From positions 62,001 to 126,000 of the forward strand of contig WGMA01000042.1 in assembly GCA_016125285.1 (NCBI GenBank): 64,000 nucleotides of DNA. The letters are read 5' to 3'. The stretch comes from Phycisphaera sp. (GTDB lineage: Bacteria; Planctomycetota; Phycisphaerae; Phycisphaerales; Zrk34). Below the pieces are notes generated by a model, which searched no databases, was not told the origin of the DNA, and saw only the letters and a program-made list of their open reading frames with translations. The position numbers and the translations under genes are program-made. This document shows, piece after piece, positions 16,900-27,865 of the stretch (positions are counted from its first letter, which is position 1; each line of letters begins with the position of its first letter).

Positions 16900-17976
16900 G
16901 TGAGCGAATCCGTACCCCAACCCGAAGCCGAATCAGACGACGGTCGCACGCTGCGCCGTCCGCCGGTCAATCGCACGGGCAAGCGTGTATTCACGCTGCT
17001 GATGGTGGTGCTGTTCGGGCTGTCGGTCGCGGCGGTCGTGCTGAACCTGTACTGGATGTACGCCGAGAAGGCGTCGTACGTTGGTAACGGACGCGACCTC
17101 GACACGTACGGGTTCGACCTGTCCAACCTCACCGTGCCGCGCGACACGCTCGTGGCGCTGCCGATCAAGCACAAGGACGCCAAGCCCGCGATCCTTGAGG
17201 CCGAGCACATCACCGTCGCGGAGGTCGACAATCGCAACGCGCGTTTCGGCTCGTACATCCGCTACATGGTCAGCCACGACCCGGTCGTCGGCGTCACGAT
17301 CAACGGTGAGTCACGCGCGTACCCCGTGCGGTTCATCCGCTTCCACGAGGTCGTCAACGATACGCTCGGCGGCGTGCCGATCGCCGTGACGTACAGCCCG
17401 CTGACCGACTCGGCCGTCGTGTTCGACCGCCGCGTCAACGGCGAGACGCTGACGTTCGGCTACAGCGGCCTGTTGTCGAACAGCAACCTCGTGATGTACG
17501 ACCGACGCCCCAATGCGGTCGAGCAGGCAGCCGGGGGCGACAACCCGCGACTCGCGCACGCGCGGGCGGACAGCGCGGGCGAGTCGCTGTGGGTGCAACT
17601 GCGGTTCGAGGCGGTCAGCGGCCCGATGGCCGGCGCAAAGCTCACCGTGCTGCCGTTGTGGTACGGCACGTGGCACGAGTGGCTGATCGCCCGGCCGGAC
17701 ACGACGGTGCTCGAGCGCGTCAACCAATACGCGCAGTGGTACAAGGAAGACCCCTACAAGAAATACTTCGCCGACGGCGAGCCCGCGTTTCCGACCGGGC
17801 CGCTGCCGCCGCGCGACGGCGGACTGGCGCTGATGGACCGCGTGCTCGTGCAGCGCGGCGACGACGGCGCGACGCACGCCGTGTCGGAGACGGAACTGGC
17901 CAATCACCCCGACGCGACGCCCGGCGAAACGATCGCCCGCTCATGCTGGTTTGCCTGGTACGCCGTAACGCGCTGA
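16900..17976 (+). CDS. DUF3179 domain protein, membrane-anchored
   Basis: This 358-residue protein has one N-terminal helix (VFTLLMVVLFGLSVAAVVLN, about 28-47) and an exported domain. It matches DUF3179 through GVTINGESRAYPVRFIRFHE, VNDTLGGVPIAVTYSPLTDS, LTFGYSGLLSNSNLVMYDR and the late WHEWLIARPDT. The usual Cys pair of the family core (CPLC type) reads SPLTDS here, so any redox or metal role tied to those cysteines is lost. The function of DUF3179 is not established. The GTG start lies 6 bases after ctaB, which places it in the heme/oxidase supply transcript. Confidence 0.75.
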   Translation: MSESVPQPEAESDDGRTLRRPPVNRTGKRVFTLLMVVLFGLSVAAVVLNLYWMYAEKASYVGNGRDLDTYGFDLSNLTVPRDTLVALPIKHKDAKPAILEAEHITVAEVDNRNARFGSYIRYMVSHDPVVGVTINGESRAYPVRFIRFHEVVNDTLGGVPIAVTYSPLTDSAVVFDRRVNGETLTFGYSGLLSNSNLVMYDRRPNAVEQAAGGDNPRLAHARADSAGESLWVQLRFEAVSGPMAGAKLTVLPLWYGTWHEWLIARPDTTVLERVNQYAQWYKEDPYKKYFADGEPAFPTGPLPPRDGGLALMDRVLVQRGDDGATHAVSETELANHPDATPGETIARSCWFAWYAVTR

Positions 17977-17996
17977 GCGGCGATTCGAGTTCATCG

Positions 17997-19202
17997 ATGA
18001 CCGCCAACCCCTACGCACAGCACTGGTCACTCGATCCCGACGTGGTGTTTCTCAACCACGGCTCGTTCGGCGCGTGTCCGCGCGCCGTGCTCGAGGCGCA
18101 GCAGCGCTACCGTGCGCAGATGGAGGCCGAGCCGGTGCGGTTCTTCACACGCGAGATGCAGCCGCTGCTCGACGCGTCGCGTGCGAAGCTCGCGTCGTTG
18201 CTCGGCGCGGACGCCGACGACGTGGTGTTCATCCGCAACGCGACCGAAGGCGTCAACGCCGTGCTGCGGTCGCTGACGTTGAACGCGGGCGACGAGGTGC
18301 TGACGACGGATCACGCATACAACGCGTGCCGCAACGTGCTCGATTTCGTCGCGGCGCGCGCCGGCGCGACGGTGCGCGTGGCCGCGATCCCGTTTCCGAT
18401 CGCCTCGCCCGACGAAGCGGTCGAGCCGATCCTCGCCGCGGTGACCGACCGGACGCGCATCGCGTTGATCGACCACATCACGAGCCCCACGGGGCTGGTG
18501 CTGCCGATCGAGCGGATCGTCGCGGAACTGGCGGAGAGGGGCGTCGACACGCTGGTCGACGGCGCTCACGCCCCGGGCATGCTGCCGCTGGACCTCACGC
18601 GACTCGGGGCCGCGTACTACACAGGCAACTGTCACAAGTGGCTTTGTGCGCCGAAGGGCGCGGCGTTCCTGCACGTGCGGGCCGAACGTCAGGCCGACGT
18701 GATGCCCGCGGTGATCAGCCACGGCGCCAACTCGCCGCGTGCGGGGCGGTCGCGTTACAGTGATCTGTTCGACTGGCCCGGCACGTTCGACCCGACGGCG
18801 TGGCTGTGCGTCGGGCACGCGGTCGACTTCGTCGGCACGCTGATGCCCGGTGGGCTCGACGCGTTGATGCGCCACAATCACGAACAGGTGCTCGCGGCGC
18901 GTGCGATGCTGGCCGAGTCGATGGGCGTCGACACGCCGTGCCCCGATGCGATGGTGGGTTCGATCGCGTCACTGCCGCTGCCACCGCGTTTCGACGGCGC
19001 GGCCAAGGCGATGGACACGTCGACCACGCCGACGCCGTCGACCGCGTTGCACACGTGGTTGCTGCGCGAGCACGGCATCGAGACGCCGGTGTTCGTCTGG
19101 CCCGCGCCGCCGTCGATGATGTTGCGCGTGTCGGCGCAGGCGTACAACGACGCGGCGCAGTACGAGCGCTTGCACGACGCGCTGCAAGCCTGGCGGGGTT
19201 GA
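17997..19202 (+). CDS. Class V aminotransferase (isopenicillin-N-epimerase/cysteine-desulfurase-like)
   Basis: This 401-residue PLP enzyme shows FLNHGSFGACPRAVLEAQ at the N-terminus, NATEGVNAVLRSL, DHITSPTGLVLPIERI, LVDGAHAPGMLPLDL (Asp and His contact PLP) and the Schiff-base lysine in YYTGNCHKWLCAPKGAAFLH. This set is typical of the isopenicillin N epimerase-like branch of fold-type I enzymes, whose members range from epimerases to cysteine-lyase or kynureninase-type activities. The exact substrate cannot be read. I choose the ATG at 17997, 20 bases after the DUF3179 stop. It is probably the last gene of the ctaB transcript. Confidence 0.85.
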   Translation: MTANPYAQHWSLDPDVVFLNHGSFGACPRAVLEAQQRYRAQMEAEPVRFFTREMQPLLDASRAKLASLLGADADDVVFIRNATEGVNAVLRSLTLNAGDEVLTTDHAYNACRNVLDFVAARAGATVRVAAIPFPIASPDEAVEPILAAVTDRTRIALIDHITSPTGLVLPIERIVAELAERGVDTLVDGAHAPGMLPLDLTRLGAAYYTGNCHKWLCAPKGAAFLHVRAERQADVMPAVISHGANSPRAGRSRYSDLFDWPGTFDPTAWLCVGHAVDFVGTLMPGGLDALMRHNHEQVLAARAMLAESMGVDTPCPDAMVGSIASLPLPPRFDGAAKAMDTSTTPTPSTALHTWLLREHGIETPVFVWPAPPSMMLRVSAQAYNDAAQYERLHDALQAWRG

Positions 19203-19211
19203 AAAGCGGTG

Positions 19212-19445
19212 CTACGCGACCGCCGCGGTGCGCCGACGGGAGCTGGCGATGCCGCGTGAGGTGCTGCGGCGCTTTCGCGTGGTCGGCGGCGTCGGCTCGG
19301 CCAGCGCCAATGACGGATCACGCAGCGCTTCCCAGCAGCGTGCCTCGGCCATGAGCCAATGTTCCTGCGACCGGCCTTCCGGGCAGCCCTCGTAGAGATA
19401 GATCTGGTAAGCGAGTTCGGCGATCTGGTCGTGCGTCGGTTCCAT
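19212..19445 (-). CDS. Small DUF2934 protein
   Basis: This 77-residue protein's core, HDQIAELAYQIYLYEGCPEG followed by EHWLMAEARCWEAL, matches DUF2934, a short helical domain of unknown function frequent in planctomycetes and proteobacteria. The C-terminus is basic and Thr/Ser/Arg-rich (TTRKRRSTSRG). I start at MEPTHDQ (19445), which is preceded by a purine-rich GGGGAATGGGAC; an in-frame ATG at 19496 is less likely. It is convergent with the aminotransferase gene, 9 bases away. Confidence 0.7.
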   Translation of the reverse strand: MEPTHDQIAELAYQIYLYEGCPEGRSQEHWLMAEARCWEALRDPSLALAEPTPPTTRKRRSTSRGIASSRRRTAAVA

Positions 19446-19626
19446 GTCCCATTCCCCTGCGTGGTGTAGTGGCGTCGAGTGACGCGCTGAGTTCATTACA
19501 TCTGGCCGGCGACGCGATGACCATCGGAGCGGGTCCGGAATACCGGTGGGTCGATCCCGTATGGTGCATCGGTGGCGGTTGTCGCAAGGGAGATGTTACG
19601 CGGGGATGTTGAAGGATTTGCGAGCG

Positions 19627-20208
19627 TCAGTCGGGTACCGCGATAAGACGCTCGATGTCGGTGACGATGCGGTCGAGTTCCGCGGCGACGGCGGGCGGGC
19701 CGAGCTTCAACAGCAGGTCGGCGATCGTGCGGTAGTACCACATCGTGCCGTCCTTGCCGCCGGCGAAGATGGCGAACACCTCGTCGCCCCGGGCATGCAC
19801 ATCGCGGAGGATCGCGCGGGCGTTGTGGATCTTGTCGCAGCCGGTGACCAGGCGTGTGGCTTCGTCGGCGTCGGCGAGCTGCGCGATGAACGCCTCCTTG
19901 CGCGGACGCCACTTCGGCTTGGGTGCGGTGATCGCGTCGGTGCACCCGACAACGATCTCGGCGACGCGCGGGCCGAAGCGTTCGCGGATGCGGTCGAGCG
20001 TGGGCTGTCCGCCGCGGTCTTCCACGGCGTCGTGCAGCAGGGCGGCGATGGTCGCGTCCTCGTCGCCGCCGTGCTCCATGACCAGCGACGCGACGCCGAA
20101 CAGGTGCGCGATGTAGGGCACGCCGCGGTCGCCTTTGCGCGCGTGGTCGTCGTGCAGTTCGAGCGCGAACTGCACCGCGTCACGGAATCGGTCGGAGATA
20201 GGCAGCAT
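19627..20208 (-). CDS. HD-domain phosphohydrolase, RelA/SpoT hydrolase-like
   Basis: This 193-residue soluble protein resembles the hydrolase half of RelA/SpoT enzymes and small alarmone hydrolases. It has YIAHLFGVASLVMEHGGDED (first metal His), ALLHDAVED with the HD doublet, and a following helix region TLDRIRERFGPRVAEIVVGC. It could hydrolyse (p)ppGpp or another nucleotide. No synthetase or TGS domain is present. It lies 27 bases downstream of the MFS gene on the same strand. Confidence 0.75.
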   Translation of the reverse strand: MLPISDRFRDAVQFALELHDDHARKGDRGVPYIAHLFGVASLVMEHGGDEDATIAALLHDAVEDRGGQPTLDRIRERFGPRVAEIVVGCTDAITAPKPKWRPRKEAFIAQLADADEATRLVTGCDKIHNARAILRDVHARGDEVFAIFAGGKDGTMWYYRTIADLLLKLGPPAVAAELDRIVTDIERLIAVPD

Positions 20209-20235
20209 GGTCGCGTGTGGGTGATCGAGGACGTG

Positions 20236-21615
20236 CTACGCCGTCGTGGCGTCGGTCGGCGTGTCGGTGTCGTCGGTGTTGTTGTCGGCGGCGTTGCCCT
20301 GGTCGACGGGACGCGGGATGCGTCGCGCGGGGACGATGAGCAGGGCGGCGAGCACGGCGATGCCCGCCGCGACGCCGTACGCCCACATCGGACTGATCGC
20401 GAACAACGCACCGGCGACGAGGTAGCCCGCGGCGCGGCCGAGGCTTGTGGCTGACTGATTGAGCCCGTGGATCGGGCCTTGGTCGTGCGAACCGACGGTC
20501 AGCGACATCATCGCCATCACGGCGGGCACGAGGTATCCGGTGCCGACGGCCATGAAGCACAAGGCCGCCCAGAACTGCTTGACGTGCGGGGCGACGAGCT
20601 CCGGCGAGGCCGGCGGCGGCAGGATCGCGATCCAGCCTAGGCCGATGGCGAGCAGCACGAGGCCGATCACCGCGGTCCTGGTTTCACCGAGGCGCTTGAC
20701 AGTGGGGCGGATCATGCCGCCCTGCACGAACGCGCCGATGAGGCCGAAGATCGACAGCGCCATGCCGACGTGTCCCTTGTCCCAGTGGTACCACGCGTCG
20801 GCGAGCGTCTGGAACGTCGGGAACATCACGGAATAGGCGACGGTCGCCAGGAAGCAGACCACCATCATGCACGCCACGGCGGGCGCGGACGCCAGGTGGA
20901 GCAGACGCGACGGCTTGATGTAGATCGCGGCCTCTTCGGCCTCGCGGTCGTCGCGCTCGGCGACGTGCTCGGGGTGCGTCTCCTTGAGCAGCGAGACGAT
21001 CACGAGCACCGATGTCAGCTGGAACGCGCCCATCAGCCAGCCGATCGCCTGCTCGCCGCGGAGCTGTTCGGCGGCGAACTGCGCGGCGAGCGCGGCGTTG
21101 TTGGCGAGCTGCTCGGCGGTGGGGCGGACGGTGACAAACGCGTCGGCGAACTCACCGCCGAGCCAGGGGCCGATGGTGAACGCGATGCCGAACGCCGCGC
21201 CGATCACGCCCATGGCGCCGGCGCGCTTTTCGGGGGTGGTCACGTCGGAAGCGACGGCGAGCCCGAGCACGGATTGTGCGGCGAAGATGCCGTAGAACCC
21301 GCGGCTGATCATCAGCCAGGCGATCGCGCCGAAGGCGATCTTCCCCAGCGGTACGCACAGCGCCCAGCCGACCGAAGCGGTCATCGTGCCGAGACATACG
21401 GTGGCCAGCGGCCAGCGACGTCCGCGGTGCTCGGAAAACTTGCCCCACAGCGGCGCGAAGATCACGCGTGGAGCGGTCGCCAGGGCGAACGCCAGCCCGG
21501 CCCACTTCGAGTCGCCGCCGAGGTTATGCACGAATTCCGGGAGCACGGGAAGGATAACGCCGAAGGCCAGGCCTTCGAGCAGAACGACGATCGCGGCCAC
21601 GAACAGAGGAGGCAT
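20236..21615 (-). CDS. Major facilitator superfamily transporter
   Basis: This 459-residue carrier has about 12 helices, split by a cytoplasmic loop at about residues 215-245 (KETHPEHVAERDDREAEEAA). The motif A-like GKFSEHRGRRWPL after helix 2 and a Gly/Pro-rich helix 5 (GAAFGIAFTIGPWLGG) suit a drug/proton antiporter of the TetA/DHA1 type. The substrate is unknown. The C-terminal 30 residues are Asp/Asn/Thr-rich and hydrophilic. The gene is divergent from the large respiratory operon across a 219-base promoter region. Confidence 0.85.
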   Translation of the reverse strand: MPPLFVAAIVVLLEGLAFGVILPVLPEFVHNLGGDSKWAGLAFALATAPRVIFAPLWGKFSEHRGRRWPLATVCLGTMTASVGWALCVPLGKIAFGAIAWLMISRGFYGIFAAQSVLGLAVASDVTTPEKRAGAMGVIGAAFGIAFTIGPWLGGEFADAFVTVRPTAEQLANNAALAAQFAAEQLRGEQAIGWLMGAFQLTSVLVIVSLLKETHPEHVAERDDREAEEAAIYIKPSRLLHLASAPAVACMMVVCFLATVAYSVMFPTFQTLADAWYHWDKGHVGMALSIFGLIGAFVQGGMIRPTVKRLGETRTAVIGLVLLAIGLGWIAILPPPASPELVAPHVKQFWAALCFMAVGTGYLVPAVMAMMSLTVGSHDQGPIHGLNQSATSLGRAAGYLVAGALFAISPMWAYGVAAGIAVLAALLIVPARRIPRPVDQGNAADNNTDDTDTPTDATTA

Positions 21616-21791
21616 AGGCGATCACCATAGCGGCGTGACGTTCACGGGCAAGTGTGCGCGGTGGAAAACCAGAAAGTTGAGAAAAGTGCAAACAGGACGC
21701 CGAACCCCTATTGCACCGCAGTCCTGAAGCTGTAAGATACCCGACCCTGCAACTGGGATTGTGAGGACTTTCACGGATGGGTCCGAGCCGT

Positions 21792-21797
21792 TATAAT
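21792..21797 (+). promoter_or_regulatory. Candidate -10 element of the act-cox operon
   Basis: A perfect TATAAT lies 37 bases before the actA start at 21835. A weak upstream TTTCAC is spaced at 17 bases. A good GGCAGGAGCG Shine-Dalgarno follows at about 21815-21824. This is the only strong -10 in the 219-base divergent gap, so it is the best candidate for driving the 14-gene operon. Confidence 0.5.
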
Positions 21798-21834
21798 CCC
21801 TCTTCCCTTGTTTGGGCAGGAGCGTTGTAATCCG

Positions 21835-22593
21835 ATGTCCGACGCCGATCAGCCAAAACTTTTCGTCTTCCCCCGGTGGTCCAACCTCGTCATACCGGCG
21901 CTGGTATTGGGTGCCGTCGCGGGGATGCCTTACATCGTGTTGCTAGTGGGAATGATCGGCGCGCCATCGACATTGGCCGTCGGTTATCAGCCCCAGCAGC
22001 CGATCCCGTACAGCCACGAGCTGCACGTGAATCAGCTGGGGCTGGACTGCCGCTACTGCCACAACACGGTCGAGACGGGCGCGTTCGCCGCGATCCCGCC
22101 AACGGCCACCTGCATGAACTGCCACCACGCGGTTCGCACCGACAGCGCCGTCCTCAAGCCGCTGTACGAGAGCTTCCGCACGGGCAAGCCGATCCACTGG
22201 ACGCAGGTCCACGACCTGCCCGACTACGCGTACTTCAATCACTCGGCCCACATCAACAAGGGTGTGAGCTGCGTGTCTTGCCACGGGCGGATCGACCGCA
22301 TGGGCGGCGACGGCGTCTATCAGCACGAAGAGCTCAGCATGGGCTGGTGCCTGAACTGCCACCGCAACCCCGCGCCGAACCTGCGGCCCAAGAACCAGGT
22401 CACCAACCTGATGTGGGGCTTCGACCTGACCGAGGACGAGGCTCAGCAGCTGCGTGACCTGGGGTTGAAAGACGTGAAGGCTGGTGTTGACCTGACGGAC
22501 GAGCAGCGTCTGGAGGTCGGCGAGCTGATGTTCAAGAAGCACAACGTGATGGACCGGCACCAGATGTCGGATTGCTCCAGATGTCATCGATGA
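21835..22593 (+). CDS. actA: Alternative complex III subunit ActA, pentaheme cytochrome c
   Basis: This 252-residue membrane-anchored periplasmic cytochrome is the electron exit/relay subunit of alternative complex III, which oxidises menaquinol. One helix near residues 18-40 (LVIPALVLGAVAGMPYIVLL) anchors it. Five CxxCH sites follow: CRYCH, CMNCH, CVSCH, CLNCH and the terminal CSRCH. The two ELHVNQLGLDC/FNHSAHINKGVSC repeats are typical of cytochrome c class III/ActA. The start is set by a clear Shine-Dalgarno sequence. The stop overlaps the actB start as ATGA. Confidence 0.92.
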   Translation: MSDADQPKLFVFPRWSNLVIPALVLGAVAGMPYIVLLVGMIGAPSTLAVGYQPQQPIPYSHELHVNQLGLDCRYCHNTVETGAFAAIPPTATCMNCHHAVRTDSAVLKPLYESFRTGKPIHWTQVHDLPDYAYFNHSAHINKGVSCVSCHGRIDRMGGDGVYQHEELSMGWCLNCHRNPAPNLRPKNQVTNLMWGFDLTEDEAQQLRDLGLKDVKAGVDLTDEQRLEVGELMFKKHNVMDRHQMSDCSRCHR

Positions 22594-25500
22594 ACACGCA
22601 AAAAACCGGCAAGGCGTATTGGCGCAGCCTCGATGAGCTGGCGGACACACCCGAGTTCCGCCAGCGCCTCGAGCAGGAGTTCGCCGATTACACGCCCGAA
22701 GAAGTGATCGCCTCGCCGACCCGCCGCAGCTTCATGAAGCTGATGGGCGCGTCGATGGCGCTGGCTGGGGTCGGTGGCCTCAGCGGTTGCCGGCGTTGGC
22801 CTTCCAAGCAGATCGCCCCGTACACCGTCCGCCCCGAGGGACGCATCCCGGGCATTCCCGAGCAGTTCGCGACCGTGATGGAACTCGGCGGCGTGGCCAT
22901 GCCGCTGCTGATCTCCAGCTACGACGGCCGGCCGATCAAGGCCGAGGGAAACCCCTCGCATCCGCAGTCACGCACGCGTGAGGGCAAGTTCGCCTTGGGC
23001 GCGTGCAACGTGTTCGCCCAGGCGAGCGTGCTGGAGATGTACGACCCGCACCGCAGCCGGGACGTGCTCAACAACGGCGCCAAGTCGTCGTGGGCCGCGT
23101 TCGCGAAGATCGCCAAGGGCCTGGCCGACACCGGCAAGCTGGCTGTGCTCAGCGAGCAGACCAGTTCCCCGACCGTCGCGGCGATGCGGCAGAAGCTCGT
23201 CGACGCCGGGGCGACCTGGTACACGTGGGAGCCGATCAACCGCGACAACGAACTGGCCGGCTCCGAGATGGCGTTCGGCGAGACGGTCACGCGGACGCAC
23301 CTGCATCTGGATCAGGCGAAGGTCATCGCGTGCTTCGACGCGGACATCCTCGGCTTCGGGCCGATGGCGCAGGCGTACGCCCGTGACTGGGCCAGCGTCC
23401 GCCGCACGCTCGACAGCAAGACGATGAGCCGCATGTACTGCGTCGAGAGCCGCATGACGGTCACCGGGTCGAACGCCGACGAGCGTCGCTCGCTGGCGTC
23501 GTCGAAGGTGCTCGACGCGATCCGGCTGCTCGGCGAGAAGGTCGGCGCCGGCACCAAGCCCGCGCACGAGGTCGACGCGAAGACGGCCGCCTTCATCGAG
23601 CGGCTCGCCGCGGACCTCAAGGCCAACGCCGGCAAGGGCGTGATCGCCGTCGGCGAGTCGCAGCCCCCGGCCGTTCACGCCGCGGCGCTGCTGATCAACG
23701 ACAAACTCGGCAATCTCGGCAAGACCGTCACGCTGACGCAGGAAGCCGACGTCAACATCGCCCAGACGTCGCAGCTCGCGACGCTCGTGGCGGACCTCAA
23801 CGCCGAGGAGATCAAGACGCTGGTGATCCTCGGCGGCAATCCCGTCTACGACGCCCCGGCGGACCTCGCGTTCGCCGATGCGATGAAGAAGGCCGCGACG
23901 ACCGTGCACGTCAGCACCTACGTTGACGAGACCTCGAAGCGCTGCACGTGGCACCTGCCGCGTTCGCACTACCTCGAGTCGTGGGGCGACGCCCGCGCGT
24001 ACGACGGCACGCTCAGCGTGCAGCAGCCGCTCATCCATCCGCTCGCGGCCGACAGCCGCAGCGTGATCGAAGTGCTCGCCGCGATGACCGGCGACGAACT
24101 GACGGCGGGCTACGACATCGTGCGTCGCACGTTTGCCGCGCACCTGCCGGAGAACAAGTTCGAGCGGGCCTGGCGACAGGTGCTGCACGACGGTCTCGCG
24201 GAAGGCACGGCACACAAGCCCGTGTCGCCGACGGTCAGCCTCGGCCTGGCCGGCAAGGTCAACGGCGCGGAGGCCAGCCACGGCGACCTCGAGCTGGTCA
24301 TCACGCCCGATTACAGCCTCTACGACGGCCGCTTCGCCAACAGCGGCTGGCTGCAGGAATTCCCTGACCCGATCACGAAGGTCACCTGGGACAACGCGCT
24401 GATCGTCGGTCCGTCGACCGCGAGCAAGCTCGGCCTCAAAGACGGCGGCCGCGCGACCGTCAAGGTCGGCGACACGTCGGTCACGCTCGGCGTGTACATC
24501 CAGCCCGGTCAGGCCGAGGGATCGGTCTCCGTGGCCAGCGGGTACGGCAGGGCGTCGGCGGGCTACGTCGGCGACGGCGTCGGCTTCGATATCAATCAGC
24601 TCCGCACGAGCCAGTCGCCGGTGGTCACGACCGCGGTCACGGTCACCTCGGCCGGCGGCTCGTACGACCTGATGTCCACGCAGGACCACTGGGTGATCGG
24701 TCACGCCGCCAGCCTCGAGCGTGAGTATCGCGCCGAGCATCACCTGGTGCAGACCAAGACGCTGTCCGAGTTTGAGCACGCCGGTGAGCACGAGCATCAC
24801 TTCGGCACGCACGCCCCGTCGGTCGAGCGTAAAGGCCTTGACGGCACGCACCTGCCGCTGCAGATCTTCGACGAGCCTGTCGACTTCGAGAAGCAGCGTT
24901 ACCGCTGGGGCATGTCGATCGACCTGAACACGTGCATCGGCTGCGGCGCGTGCATCGTGGCGTGTCAGGCGGAGAACAACATCCCGGTGGTCGGCAAGGC
25001 GCAGGTCGGCCGCGGCCGCGAGATGCACTGGATCCGCGTCGACCGCTACTTCGTGGGCGACCCCGAAGAGCCGAAGGTCGTGCATCAGCCGCTGACGTGT
25101 CAGCAGTGCGAGAACGCGCCGTGCGAGCAGGTGTGCCCGGTGGCCGCGACGGTGCACGACACCGAAGGCATCAACGTCATGGTGTACAACCGCTGCATCG
25201 GCACGCGGTACTGCTCGAACAACTGCCCGTACAAGGTGCGTCGATTCAACTGGTTCGACTGGAACGCCAAGCCGGTCAAGAGCGGCGACCACGGCGCGAC
25301 CTGGATCAACATCCCCGACCAGCAGCAGGTCAAGATGATCGACCCGGTCCGCAAGATGGGCTTCAACCCCGAGGTCACCGTCCGCATGCGCGGCATCATG
25401 GAGAAGTGCACCTTCTGCATCCAACGCATCAAGGCGGTGACGATCCCCGCGAAGAACGCCGAGCGTTCACTCATCGACGGCGAGATCACCCCGGCCTGCG

Positions 25501-25718
25501 CCCAGACCTGCCCGACGCAGTCGATCACGTTCGGCGACCTGAACGACAAGGACAGCCAGGTCCGCAAGGACTTCGGCGACGAGCGGGCCTACGAGATCCT
25601 CAAGGAAATGAACGTGCGGGCGCGCAACCGCTACCTCACCCGCGTTACGAACCCCGGCGAGAGTCACGACGCCGGTCACGACAGTCACGAAACGAAGTCA
25701 CACAGCAACCACGGGTAA
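22590..25718 (+). CDS. actB: Alternative complex III subunit ActB, molybdopterin-like and iron-sulfur protein
   Basis: This 1042-residue subunit fuses a molybdopterin-oxidoreductase-like domain to an FeS domain. The N-terminus has the ActB motif KAYWRSLDELADTPEFRQ, then a Tat signal with twin arginines (TRRSFMKLMGASMALAG), so the mature protein is periplasmic. The central region (about 100-700) is the Mo-bis-PGD fold that in this family has no Mo cofactor. From about residue 780, four ferredoxin-type cysteine groups occur: CIGCGACIVAC, CQQCENAPCEQVC, CIGTRYCSNNC and CTFC plus CAQTCPTQ. These carry electrons from quinol toward the hemes of ActA/ActE. The ATGA overlap with actA fixes the start. 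A His-rich tail (about 20 residues) follows. Confidence 0.93.
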   Translation: MNTQKTGKAYWRSLDELADTPEFRQRLEQEFADYTPEEVIASPTRRSFMKLMGASMALAGVGGLSGCRRWPSKQIAPYTVRPEGRIPGIPEQFATVMELGGVAMPLLISSYDGRPIKAEGNPSHPQSRTREGKFALGACNVFAQASVLEMYDPHRSRDVLNNGAKSSWAAFAKIAKGLADTGKLAVLSEQTSSPTVAAMRQKLVDAGATWYTWEPINRDNELAGSEMAFGETVTRTHLHLDQAKVIACFDADILGFGPMAQAYARDWASVRRTLDSKTMSRMYCVESRMTVTGSNADERRSLASSKVLDAIRLLGEKVGAGTKPAHEVDAKTAAFIERLAADLKANAGKGVIAVGESQPPAVHAAALLINDKLGNLGKTVTLTQEADVNIAQTSQLATLVADLNAEEIKTLVILGGNPVYDAPADLAFADAMKKAATTVHVSTYVDETSKRCTWHLPRSHYLESWGDARAYDGTLSVQQPLIHPLAADSRSVIEVLAAMTGDELTAGYDIVRRTFAAHLPENKFERAWRQVLHDGLAEGTAHKPVSPTVSLGLAGKVNGAEASHGDLELVITPDYSLYDGRFANSGWLQEFPDPITKVTWDNALIVGPSTASKLGLKDGGRATVKVGDTSVTLGVYIQPGQAEGSVSVASGYGRASAGYVGDGVGFDINQLRTSQSPVVTTAVTVTSAGGSYDLMSTQDHWVIGHAASLEREYRAEHHLVQTKTLSEFEHAGEHEHHFGTHAPSVERKGLDGTHLPLQIFDEPVDFEKQRYRWGMSIDLNTCIGCGACIVACQAENNIPVVGKAQVGRGREMHWIRVDRYFVGDPEEPKVVHQPLTCQQCENAPCEQVCPVAATVHDTEGINVMVYNRCIGTRYCSNNCPYKVRRFNWFDWNAKPVKSGDHGATWINIPDQQQVKMIDPVRKMGFNPEVTVRMRGIMEKCTFCIQRIKAVTIPAKNAERSLIDGEITPACAQTCPTQSITFGDLNDKDSQVRKDFGDERAYEILKEMNVRARNRYLTRVTNPGESHDAGHDSHETKSHSNHG

Positions 25719-25727
25719 ACGTCAACC

Positions 25728-27208
<1,481 letters not shown>

Positions 27209-27212
<4 letters not shown>

Positions 27213-27859
27213 CCACCGCCACCGAAACCCAACCCGTTGAGTCCGCCGCCGTCGCCAGCGACGAAGCGGTCGACATCCACGCCCCGCAGTTCCACGGGCT
27301 GCTGGCCGAGTACGCCGAGGTCGACGACCTGATGGCCGCGGCACGCAAGATCCGCGACGCCGGCTTCACCCGCTGGGAATGCTTCACGCCGTGCCCGATC
27401 CACGGGCTCGACAAGGCCATGGGCGTTCAGCACACCAAGCTGCCGTTCGTGTCGCTCGCCGGCGGCATCACCGGTTGTGCGCTCGGTCTGCTGCTGGTGT
27501 TCTGGACCAACGCGATCAGCCCCGAGACCCTGCCGATCATCGGCGACACGCCGTACGCCGTCCGCGGCTACGACTTCTTCATCTCCGGCAAGCCGTTCTT
27601 CTCGCTGCCCGCGAACATCCCGCCGATCTTCGAGCTGACGATCCTGTTCAGCGCGTTCGGCGCGTTCTTCGGCATGATCGCGATGAACATGCTGCCGCGT
27701 TTCCACAACCCCGTGTTCAACAGCCGACGCTTCGCCAAGGCGTCGGACGATCGGTTCTTCATCGCGGTGGAGGCCGAGGACCCTGTGTTTGATCGTGAGA
27801 AGACCGCCGCATTGCTTTCCGAGACGGGCGCCGCGTCCGTCGAGGAACTGGAGGACTGA
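27209..27859 (+). CDS. actD: Alternative complex III subunit ActD (DUF3341)
   Basis: This 216-residue membrane subunit is the ActD/DUF3341 protein: a cytoplasmic domain of ~90 residues with [20 protein letters not shown] and [17 protein letters not shown], then two helices (about 92-112, and around [19 protein letters not shown]). The tail [20 protein letters not shown] is diagnostic for the family. Its role is structural. It overlaps actC by four bases and is followed 6 bases later by actE. Confidence 0.92.
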
Positions 27860-27865
27860 CGCGAG

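Noticed and set aside
16900-17976. DUF3179 protein as part of the cytochrome oxidase itself
   Set aside because: No heme, copper or subunit motif is visible; only its location after ctaB hints at a link.
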